From: Oscillospiraceae bacterium
Lineage (GTDB): Bacteria > Bacillota > Clostridia > Oscillospirales > Oscillospiraceae
NCBI GenBank assembly: GCA_016286595.1
Contig: JAEETR010000212.1
Location: 1-6,002, forward strand
Length of the DNA stretch: 6,002 nt
Direction of reading: 5' to 3'
Numbering within the stretch: position 1 is the stretch's first letter; every line of letters begins with the position of its first letter. Of the stretch, positions 1 to 5,187 are shown piece by piece. A model generated the notes under the pieces. The model did not search any database. It was not told the DNA's origin and saw nothing but the letters and a program-made list of their open reading frames with translations. A program made the position numbers and the translations under genes.

Positions 1-1
1 A

Positions 2-28
2 TACTACGAGCTGGCAGATCTGTCGTAA
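2..28 (+). CDS. C-terminal end of an upstream gene (partial; possibly topoisomerase IV subunit B)
   Basis: Only eight codons are visible, reading YYELADLS and then TAA. The codons (TAC, GAG, CTG) match the use of the genes that follow, and the TAAGGAG formed at the stop also serves as the ribosome binding site of the next gene, a layout seen again at 2579-2582. In Firmicutes the B subunit of topoisomerase IV commonly lies just before the A subunit, so parE is the natural guess, but eight residues cannot show this. A competing reading in another frame ends in a TGA at 42-44 that overlaps the next ATG; its codons fit the local pattern less well. Confidence 0.45.
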   Translation, partial: YYELADLS

Positions 29-40
29 GGAGTTGAGAAT

Positions 41-340
41 ATGAGAGAGAAGATCAAGATGCATTACACCCAGGCCCGAAGGATATCCGATATAATCTTC
101 GCAGTGGCGCTGGCGGTGCTCATCATATCCCGCGTGGTGAAGGGCACCGTGCTGAGTACCGTGCTGATGGTGCTGGCGGCGGTGATATGCCTGTGCGGCG
201 GCGCCGTGAACCTTATATGGTGCGTGTGCCCCGAGTGCGGCCACGTGCTGCCCCGCTCCACGAAGGACGTATGCGTGTCCTGCGGGGCGAAGCTGGGCAA
301 ATACGCTCCCGGCAGCGACAATAAAGGAAATCAAGAGTAA
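41..340 (+). CDS. Small membrane protein with C-terminal zinc ribbon
   Basis: A 99-residue protein of unknown function. After a short basic N-terminus (MREKIKMHYTQARR) there are two hydrophobic segments, about residues 16-33 and 37-60, separated by a short RVVKGT turn, so a two-span hairpin membrane protein is likely. A Cys-rich tail follows: C63-P-E-C66 and C78-V-S-C81 form a CxxC-11-CxxC pair typical of a structural zinc ribbon, with an additional C61 at the membrane edge. The tail ends in a polar, probably disordered stretch. The start is supported by TAAGGAG at 26-32, 8 nt upstream of ATG. The stop overlaps the topoisomerase start as TAATG, which suggests translational coupling. It lies between a probable upstream topoisomerase subunit gene and parC, but nothing in its sequence shows a role in DNA topology. 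I do not recognise a named family. Confidence 0.85.
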   Translation: MREKIKMHYTQARRISDIIFAVALAVLIISRVVKGTVLSTVLMVLAAVICLCGGAVNLIWCVCPECGHVLPRSTKDVCVSCGAKLGKYAPGSDNKGNQE

Positions 341-2580
341 TGGCAAGAAGAAAAAAGGAACCGGAATCAACTGAAAGAAGGGTCAACCCCAACGTGGTGG
401 GACTGAAGGCTGAGCTTCTGGAGCAGCCCATAACCGACACGCTGGAGGTCAACTTCATGCCCTACGCCCTGAGCGTTATCGTCTCAAGGGCCATACCGGA
501 GATAGACGGCTTCAAGCCCGCCCACAGAAAGCTGCTGTACTGTATGTACAAGATGGGCCTTCTCACCGGCGGACGGACCAAGAGCGCCAATATCGTGGGG
601 GCCACCATGAGATACAACCCCCACGGCGACGCCGCCATATACGACACCATGGTGCGTCTGAGCCGGGGCAACGAGTCGCTGCTGCTGCCCTTTGTCGACT
701 CCAAGGGCAACTTCGGCAAGGTGTACAGCCGTGACATGGCCTACGCCGCCCCCCGGTACACCGAGGCCAAGCTCGCCCCGGTATGCGCGGAGCTTTTCCG
801 CGACATAGACAAGGACGCCATCGACATGGTGCCCAACTACGACGGTACTCTCACCGAGCCCACCCTGCTGCCCACCACCTTCCCCAACGTGCTGGTGTCG
901 CCCAATCTGGGCATCGCCGTGGGCATGGCCTCCAACATATGCTCCTTCAACCTTGAAGAGGTATGCCGGGCCACGATAGAGTACATGCGAAACCCCGAGG
1001 TCGACCTGATGTCCATAATGCAGGCCCCCGATTTCTCCACCGGCGGCGAGGTCATCTACGACCCCGACGCCATCAGGGAGGTCTACGAGACGGGCCGGGG
1101 CAGCATAAAGCTGCGGGCCCGGTGGCGCTACGTCAGGGAAGGCAACCTCATAGAGATATACGAGATACCCTACACCACCACCGCCGAGCAGATAATGGAC
1201 AAGGTGGCGGAGCTGGTGAAGGCCGGGAAGCTCCGGGAGATATCCGACATGCGGGACGAGACGGACCTGAGTGGCCTTAAGCTGACCATCGACCTGAAGC
1301 GGGGCACCGACCCCGACGCGCTGATGGCGAAGCTGATGAAGACCACCACCCTTATGGACACCTTCGCCTGCAACTTCAACGTGCTCATCGCCGGGACGCC
1401 CCGGGTGCTGGGGGTCCGGGAACTGCTGGAGGAGTGGACGGCCTGGCGCATAGAGTGCATCAAGCGCCGCACCTACTCCGAGATAACCCAGAAAAAGGAC
1501 AGGCTGCACCTGCTGCAGGGTCTGGGCAAGATACTGCTGGACATCGACAAGGCCATCCGCATTATCCGGGATACCGAGGAGGAGAGCGCCGTGGTGCCCA
1601 ACCTGATGATAGGTTTCGGCATCGACGAGGCCCAGGCGGAGTTCGTGGCGGATATACGCCTGCGCAACATTAACAGAGAGTATATCCTGCGCCGCACGAA
1701 GGACACCGAGGACCTGGAAAAGGAGATCGCCGACCTGGAGGATCTGCTGAGCAAGAGGAACCGGATAAAGGCCGTGATAAAGGACGAGCTGGAGCAGGTC
1801 ATAAAGAAGCACGGCCAGCCCCGCCGCACCGGCATAGTCTATTCCGACGAGATGCCCGCCCCCGCCGAGGAGGAGCCTGCCGCCGACTATCCCGTCACGG
1901 TGTTCATGTCCAGGGGCGGCTACCTGAAGAAGATAACGGCCCTGTCCCTGCGTATGAGCGGCGAGCAGAAGTACAAGGAGGGGGACAGCCCCTTCGTGCA
2001 GTACGAGAGCACCAACAATTCCGAGCTCCTGGTGTTCACCGACCGCTTCCAGTGCTACAAGACCCGCCTTTCCGAGTTCGAGGACGGCAAGGCCTCCAAT
2101 CTGGGCGACTACGTCCCCACGAAGCTGGGCATGGACGATGGAGAGAACGTGGTGTTCGCCATGGATCCCGGAGACTACAAGGGCTCCGTGATGTTCTTCT
2201 TTGAAAACGGCAAGGCCGCCCGGGTGGAACTGGAGGCTTACGCCACGAAGACCAACCGCCGCCGTCTCACCGCCGCGTACTCCGACAAATCGCCCCTGGT
2301 GGCCGTGCTGCCGGTGAAGGAAGACGCCGAGATGGCCGTGACCGCCGACGACTCCCGCACGCTGGTGTTCCACAGCGCGCTTGTCAGCCCCAAGACCACC
2401 CGCGCCACCCAGGGCGTGCAGGTGATATCCCTGAAGAAGGGCCGGCGTCTCGTCTCCGCGGCGATGCTGGCGGATACTCAGATAAAGAACGTCTCCCGGT
2501 ACAGGGGGAAAAACCTGCCGGCCGCCGGCGCTCTGCTCAAGGCGGAGGACACGGGAGCCGAGCAGCTTACGCTTGAGTGA
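340..2580 (+). CDS. parC: Type IIA DNA topoisomerase A subunit, topoisomerase IV-like (ParC)
   Basis: The DNA-cleaving subunit of an ATP-dependent type II topoisomerase. With its B subunit it would pass one duplex through another to decatenate chromosomes and relax supercoils. Length, 746 residues, fits ParC. Visible parts: the winged-helix breakage-reunion domain (about 36-370) with PHGDAAIYD at 94-102, catalytic Arg139-Tyr140 in AAPRYTEAKL, and the conserved TLLPTTFPNVLV and GIAVGMASNI stretches; a helical coiled-coil region rich in Glu and Lys near 453-492; then a C-terminal beta-pinwheel from about 517, after an Ala/Glu/Pro-rich linker (506-515). The GyrA box (QRRGGRG) of true gyrase is absent; the corresponding area near 686-697 reads TTRATQGVQVIS. 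This favours topoisomerase IV over gyrase, although some clostridial second copies are loosely named gyrA. The residue matching E. coli GyrA Ser83 is Ala98, while the Asp87 equivalent (Asp102) is kept. Start ATG overlaps the previous stop, with AAAGGAAA at 323-330 as binding site. Confidence 0.95.
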   Translation: MARRKKEPESTERRVNPNVVGLKAELLEQPITDTLEVNFMPYALSVIVSRAIPEIDGFKPAHRKLLYCMYKMGLLTGGRTKSANIVGATMRYNPHGDAAIYDTMVRLSRGNESLLLPFVDSKGNFGKVYSRDMAYAAPRYTEAKLAPVCAELFRDIDKDAIDMVPNYDGTLTEPTLLPTTFPNVLVSPNLGIAVGMASNICSFNLEEVCRATIEYMRNPEVDLMSIMQAPDFSTGGEVIYDPDAIREVYETGRGSIKLRARWRYVREGNLIEIYEIPYTTTAEQIMDKVAELVKAGKLREISDMRDETDLSGLKLTIDLKRGTDPDALMAKLMKTTTLMDTFACNFNVLIAGTPRVLGVRELLEEWTAWRIECIKRRTYSEITQKKDRLHLLQGLGKILLDIDKAIRIIRDTEEESAVVPNLMIGFGIDEAQAEFVADIRLRNINREYILRRTKDTEDLEKEIADLEDLLSKRNRIKAVIKDELEQVIKKHGQPRRTGIVYSDEMPAPAEEEPAADYPVTVFMSRGGYLKKITALSLRMSGEQKYKEGDSPFVQYESTNNSELLVFTDRFQCYKTRLSEFEDGKASNLGDYVPTKLGMDDGENVVFAMDPGDYKGSVMFFFENGKAARVELEAYATKTNRRRLTAAYSDKSPLVAVLPVKEDAEMAVTADDSRTLVFHSALVSPKTTRATQGVQVISLKKGRRLVSAAMLADTQIKNVSRYRGKNLPAAGALLKAEDTGAEQLTLE

Positions 2581-2587
2581 GGTAACG

Positions 2588-3823
2588 ATGAAAAAGGCCG
2601 CCGCGCTTATCCTGGCCGCCGCGATCATGGTGTCATGCGCGGGGTGCGCCAGCTTCCTTGAGGACGAGTACTCCTACAGCGAGCCCCACACCTTTCAGGA
2701 CAAGTCCGTCCCCTCCAACGCCGCCATAATCGTGGAGGCCACGGACTATGCCGGGCTTATGCAGAGTATCGTCCGCTTCGTGGAGAACCACGTGGAATAC
2801 GGCGTTATCCGCGTGGGCCTGTACTCGGGGGACATCGAGGCCGACATACCCGCCGCCTGCATGGAGATCACCAACGACACCGCCATCGGCGCGTACAGCG
2901 TTTACTATATCGACCACTCCCTTTACCGGGTGGTGTCCTATTACGAAATATCCCTGAACATCACCTACCGCCGGACGAAGGAGGATCTCAGCTCCATCGT
3001 CAGGGTGAACACCCAGGAGGAGCTGCAGGAGCTTTTCTTCGACGCCATGGAAAACGGGGAGGAGGAGCTGACGCTCCGCACGTCCCTGCCCAGGCAGAGC
3101 GGAGAATCCATATCCGAGTTCGTGGAGCAGCTTTACTATGCCGAACCGGAGCGGGTGGTGTTCCTGCCCGCGGTCAGCGCCTCCGTGTATCCGGAGTCGG
3201 ACGCCGGCGGCACCGTTCCCATGGGCGACAGGATCGTGGAGCTGACGCTGCACTACCCCAACAGCCCCAACATAGTGCGCATGAAGCACGATATGCTGAC
3301 CGCCTGCGTTGACCTGATGATGAAGAATTTTGACGACGCCGAGGGCGGCAGCGACGCGGAGAAGCTGTGTTCCCTGATAAGATCCTCGGTGAACTACGAC
3401 AGCAACCGGGACGCCGCCAACGTCCACGACAGCTCCGAGGAGGTCTTTACCGCCTACGGCGCCGTGGTCTCCGGCAGCGCCGCCAGCGACGGCATAGCCA
3501 TGACGATGAAACTGCTGTGCAACCGCCTGGGCATAGAGTGCTGGGTGGTCCGTGGCAGGATGGACAACGTGACCCACGCCTGGAACATCGTCCGCCTCGA
3601 GGACGGCGGATATTACCACGTGGATTTGAGCAGCCCGGAAGAGCTGGTATTCAAGAACGACGTGGAGATGGCCGACTCCTACTGGTGGGAGAATTCCGAG
3701 TACCCGTCCTGCCAGGGCGACAGTCTGGTGCCCGACGCGCCTCCCGTGACCGTCCCCGACGATACGCCGGCGGAGACGCTGCCGCTGCTGCCCGAGCCCC
3801 TGCCCGTTATCGGCAGCCCGTAA
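2588..3823 (+). CDS. Secreted lipoprotein with transglutaminase-like domain lacking the catalytic Cys
   Basis: A 411-residue protein. The N-terminus MKKAAALILAAAIMVSCAGC is a lipoprotein signal; Cys20 (AG at -2/-1) or Cys17 would be lipidated, placing the protein on the outer face of the membrane. Two similar alpha/beta modules follow, about 49-129 and 140-225, each opening with a helix after an acidic residue cluster and closing with an alternating strand (YYEISLNITY and DRIVELTLHY). The transglutaminase-like domain spans about 231-370: VFTAYGAVVSGSAASDGIA, then NRLGIECWVVRG, THAWNIV (His330), YYHVDLSSP (Asp346) and the usual closing YWWENSEYPSC. In active relatives the segment reads like GKAVCEGYA; here the Cys position is Ser300 (AGC, 3485-3487), so a classical Cys-His-Asp triad is incomplete. 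The last 30 residues are rich in Pro. The ATG at 2588 is preferred over TTG at 2573 because it gives the signal peptide at its proper place and has GAGG at 2579-2582, formed across the parC stop. It is probably co-transcribed with parC. Substrate and role are unknown. Confidence 0.88.
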   Translation: MKKAAALILAAAIMVSCAGCASFLEDEYSYSEPHTFQDKSVPSNAAIIVEATDYAGLMQSIVRFVENHVEYGVIRVGLYSGDIEADIPAACMEITNDTAIGAYSVYYIDHSLYRVVSYYEISLNITYRRTKEDLSSIVRVNTQEELQELFFDAMENGEEELTLRTSLPRQSGESISEFVEQLYYAEPERVVFLPAVSASVYPESDAGGTVPMGDRIVELTLHYPNSPNIVRMKHDMLTACVDLMMKNFDDAEGGSDAEKLCSLIRSSVNYDSNRDAANVHDSSEEVFTAYGAVVSGSAASDGIAMTMKLLCNRLGIECWVVRGRMDNVTHAWNIVRLEDGGYYHVDLSSPEELVFKNDVEMADSYWWENSEYPSCQGDSLVPDAPPVTVPDDTPAETLPLLPEPLPVIGSP

Positions 3824-3836
3824 CCCAAAAACAAAC

Positions 3837-3865
3837 TCTCTGTCCGGGATGAAAGGCGACAGAGA
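3837..3865 (+). other. Local hairpin in the left arm of the inverted repeat
   Basis: TCTCTGTC (3837-3844) and GACAGAGA (3858-3865) form a perfect 8-bp stem with a 13-nt loop, 14 nt after the lipoprotein stop. No T run follows (TTCGAAAC), so it is not a usual intrinsic terminator. Its left strand is also part of the long inverted repeat, so the local hairpin and the long-range stem cannot both form at once. It may shield the end of the operon mRNA or act in the leader of the small gene. Confidence 0.5.
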
Positions 3866-3891
3866 TTCGAAACAGCCGGGAGTGAACCAGA

Positions 3892-4062
3892 ATGAAAGAA
3901 TTTAAATTTTTAGAGTTCAAGAGAGAAAAAAAGTCTTACGAGCTTATAGAAAAAGCATTGGCTGACAAATCCGCGGAAGGATGGGAGGTCGTCTCCGCAA
4001 CGGCAGATATCAGCAAAGACATCAGCGGAATGATAGTTGTGCTGCTCCAGAGAGATAAATAA
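3892..4062 (+). CDS. Small DUF4177-like protein
   Basis: A 56-residue protein beginning MKEFKFLEFKREKKSYELIE. The pattern of a helix followed by EGWEVVSAT (29-37), a polar turn (DISKDISG) and a closing hydrophobic strand with basic end (MIVVLLQRDK) is that of DUF4177-type small proteins, which carry a conserved GWE(L/V)V motif; their function is unknown. The basic N-terminal half has a KREKK cluster (10-14). A GGGAG at 3878-3882, 9 nt ahead of ATG, supports the start. The codons (AAA, TTT, GAA, ATA) are more AT-rich than in the preceding operon genes. It stands between the arms of a 23-bp inverted repeat, 68 nt after the lipoprotein gene, and ends shortly before a strong terminator. No clear promoter of its own is seen, so it may be read from upstream. 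Confidence 0.78.
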   Translation: MKEFKFLEFKREKKSYELIEKALADKSAEGWEVVSATADISKDISGMIVVLLQRDK

Positions 4063-4107
4063 CGGAGGACGGAAGCGATCGCCTTTCATCCCGGACACAG
4101 ACAAAAC

Positions 4108-4133
4108 AAAAAGCACCCGGAAGGGTGCTTTTT
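4108..4133. terminator. Bidirectional intrinsic terminator between converging genes
   Basis: An 11-bp perfect stem, AAAAAGCACCC (4108-4118) with GGGTGCTTTTT (4123-4133), closed by a GGAA loop. On the plus strand the stem runs into T's; on the minus strand the transcript also ends in a T-rich run (TTTTTGTTTTG). It lies between the end of the DUF4177-like gene and the end of the nucleotidyltransferase gene, which face each other, so it can serve both. Confidence 0.9.
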
Positions 4134-4161
4134 CGTTTGAGAGCGTCTGAAAGATACGGGA

Positions 4162-4833
4162 TCAAGCCGAAAGCGCCTCGATCCTGCAGAAAGCCTCCTG
4201 ACACCACGTAAACAAGAAGGAAAACGCTTTATCGAAATCATAATCATCCGGCAGCGATGACAATGACAGCGCCATGCGGTCGGCTTCAGATACCGTTTCC
4301 TTCAAATCTCTTTTCGTTGTGATGAATTCGCCGCTTTCCAGATAATGGAGATTTTGAATGAGAAAGAACAGCACTTTGCAGGTTATGCGGAATTGCGCGG
4401 TATTTCTTTCGCGATCGGCATGGACGTATCGGTGGCATAATTCGTGATAAAGATTTCCGAGGCTGAATTTCACGTAATTGATCTCATCCTGTCTTGACGC
4501 GTCCGGCAGAAATTCGGATAAGGTCCCGTAAAGGTCTTTTGTCGTATTCTTAAGCTGACACACCTCCAACGGATTCCATCGCGTCATCTCATCTCTGCCG
4601 CAGATAAAGCCGCAGGACTTTTCAAAGTTCCCGATTTTCTCAAGGATCTTCCGGTACGCGTTCATATCGGCAACGGAAAAGCCGTCGAGAATTACCATCA
4701 CGTCTATATCGCTGTTTTCCTCCGCTTCGCCCCGCAGATAACTGCCCTGCAGTCCCACGTACAGCAGCCTGCCGCCGAAAGCGCCTGCGCACTCCGAAAT
4801 CAGTTCCCGCAGATAACCGTTCAGATCAAACAT
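4162..4833 (-). CDS. Nucleotidyltransferase (polymerase-beta fold) with helical C-terminal domain
   Basis: A 223-residue protein. Residues 30-44, GSYLRGEAEENSDID, carry the nucleotidyltransferase signature GS-x(9-10)-D-x-D; Asp42 and Asp44 would bind the metal ions. This N-terminal fold is shared by the minimal nucleotidyltransferases of MNT/HEPN pairs, the AbiEii/MenT toxins and aminoglycoside nucleotidyltransferases. The third carboxylate cannot be placed with certainty. From about 115 to the end the protein is largely helical (YVKFSLGNLYHELCHRYVHA, then KVLFFLIQNLHYLE), like the substrate-binding or HEPN-like domains of such enzymes. The transferred nucleotide and the acceptor are unknown. 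The start ATG follows GGAGGG (4837-4842 on the plus strand) by only 3-4 nt. The gene lies directly after the tRNA-Gly terminator and shows no promoter of its own. Its codons are more AT-rich than those of the operon genes, which suggests an accessory origin. Confidence 0.85.
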   Translation of the reverse strand: MFDLNGYLRELISECAGAFGGRLLYVGLQGSYLRGEAEENSDIDVMVILDGFSVADMNAYRKILEKIGNFEKSCGFICGRDEMTRWNPLEVCQLKNTTKDLYGTLSEFLPDASRQDEINYVKFSLGNLYHELCHRYVHADRERNTAQFRITCKVLFFLIQNLHYLESGEFITTKRDLKETVSEADRMALSLSSLPDDYDFDKAFSFLFTWCQEAFCRIEALSA

Positions 4834-4849
4834 AAACCCTCCGCATTCA

Positions 4850-4886
4850 AAAAACGCGTCTTTTGGTAAACAAAAGACGCGTTTTT
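4850..4886 (-). terminator. Intrinsic terminator of the tRNA-Gly unit
   Basis: A perfect 16-bp stem, 4850-4865 with 4871-4886, with a 5-nt loop. On the minus strand it starts 2 nt after the encoded CCA of the tRNA and ends in a run of six T's (4849-4854). The stem core is ACGCGTC. It is nearly symmetrical and could also stop plus-strand transcription. Its T run ends only 6 nt before the ribosome binding site of the nucleotidyltransferase gene, so transcription of that gene has to pass through it. Confidence 0.9.
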
Positions 4887-4888
4887 AA

Positions 4889-4964
4889 TGGAGCGGCCTA
4901 CGAGGCTCGAACTCGCTACCTCCACCTTGGCAAGGTGGCGCTCTACCAGATGAGCTAAGGCCGC
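4889..4964 (-). tRNA. tRNA-Gly (anticodon GCC)
   Basis: Read on the minus strand this is a complete 76-nt cloverleaf. The acceptor stem GCGGCCT pairs with AGGCCGC; the D arm is GCTC-ATCTGGTA-GAGC; the anticodon stem CCACC/GGTGG encloses TTGCCAA with anticodon GCC (plus-strand 4929-4931); the T arm is GCGAG-TTCGAGC-CTCGT, whose first base pair is a G-T wobble. The discriminator is T, usual for bacterial tRNA-Gly, and CCA is encoded (4889-4891). It decodes GGC and GGT glycine codons; GGC is abundant in the neighbouring genes. It has its own promoter and terminator. Confidence 0.97.
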
Positions 4965-4982
4965 ATTTTCGGTTGCTTTGAT

Positions 4983-5011
4983 ATTATAACCTTGAAAAAG
5001 CCCGGTGTCAA
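4983..5011 (-). promoter_or_regulatory. Sigma-A promoter of tRNA-Gly
   Basis: On the minus strand TTGACA (5006-5011) and TATAAT (4983-4988) both match the consensus perfectly, with an optimal 17-nt spacer. The expected start of transcription is near 4976, giving a leader of about 12 nt before the tRNA. An A/T-rich stretch just upstream of the -35 (5015-5030) resembles an UP element, as often seen at stable RNA genes. Confidence 0.92.
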
Positions 5012-5045
5012 CCGAATTTTGAAAATAATCGCCCGGCAGGCGCTT

Positions 5046-5074
5046 TTGCTTGCAATTTGTATGATTTGCGCAAA
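5046..5074. promoter_or_regulatory. Two palindromes between diverging promoters (possible operator)
   Basis: TTGCTTGCAA (5046-5055, arms TTGC/GCAA) and TTTGCGCAAA (5065-5074, perfect palindrome) share the TTGC...GCAA half-sites, with centres 19 bp apart. They lie between the tRNA-Gly promoter and the aldo/keto reductase promoter, about 36 bp upstream of the -35 box of the latter. This would suit a dimeric regulator, but no regulator gene is visible and short palindromes in AT-rich spacers can arise by chance. Confidence 0.3.
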
Positions 5075-5109
5075 AAACGGCCGGATTAAAAAATAATTCT
5101 TGTAATATT

Positions 5110-5138
5110 TTGACAATGCCGATAAAGAGGAGTATAAT
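5110..5138 (+). promoter_or_regulatory. Sigma-A promoter of the aldo/keto reductase gene
   Basis: TTGACA (5110-5115) and TATAAT (5133-5138) with a 17-nt spacer, again a perfect consensus. A/T-rich DNA upstream (about 5085-5109) may act as an UP element. Transcription should start near 5145, giving a leader of about 43 nt that contains a small GGGC-ACT-GCCC hairpin (5151-5161) and the ribosome binding site AGGAGG (5174-5179), 8 nt before ATG. All elements point to strong expression. Confidence 0.92.
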
Positions 5139-5187
5139 TATTTAGTGAAAGGGCACTGCCCCGAATAATTTACAGGAGGAACAAGAA

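Larger units (their letters stand above)
3837..4101. repeat. Long inverted repeat enclosing the DUF4177-like gene
   Basis: The left arm at 3837-3859 and the right arm at 4079-4101 are reverse complements at 22 of 23 positions. The single mismatch is C3840 against C4098; the inner 19 bases (3841-3859 with 4079-4097) pair perfectly. The arms enclose one small gene and its ribosome binding site. The pairing fails at the next two inner positions and at the outer ones, so the ends are sharp. It may be a small terminal-inverted-repeat cassette, or a long-range RNA stem in the transcript. No target-site duplication is visible next to the outer ends. Confidence 0.8.

Noticed and set aside
340..2580. 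Naming the topoisomerase A subunit gyrA.
   Set aside because: No GyrA box is present in the C-terminal pinwheel and the length fits ParC better.
2573..2587. TTG at 2573 as an earlier start for the lipoprotein.
   Set aside because: It would overlap parC and put five polar residues before the signal peptide; the ATG at 2588 has a GAGG site and a normal MKK signal start.
484..2628. A 714-codon open frame on the minus strand opposite parC.
   Set aside because: Its frame stays open because of the codon bias of parC on the other strand. The product is a low-complexity mix of Gly, His, Val and Leu with no recognisable domain, whereas the plus strand encodes an unmistakable topoisomerase.
2633..3619. 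A 328-codon open frame on the minus strand opposite the lipoprotein gene.
   Set aside because: Same Gly/His/Val-rich shadow composition; the plus strand has a signal peptide and a transglutaminase fold.
3837..3865. Hairpin after the lipoprotein gene as an intrinsic terminator.
   Set aside because: No T run follows the stem and the loop is large (13 nt); kept only as a structural element.
3849..3905. An 18-codon frame (MKGDRDSKQP...) overlapping the start of the DUF4177-like gene as a leader peptide.
   Set aside because: It has no ribosome binding site and its beginning is simply the inverted-repeat arm; the other arm gives the same MKGDR on the minus strand.
3910..4116. A 68-codon open frame on the minus strand opposite the DUF4177-like gene.
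   Set aside because: It starts within the repeat arm and overlaps a gene with a recognisable motif and binding site; composition shows no domain.
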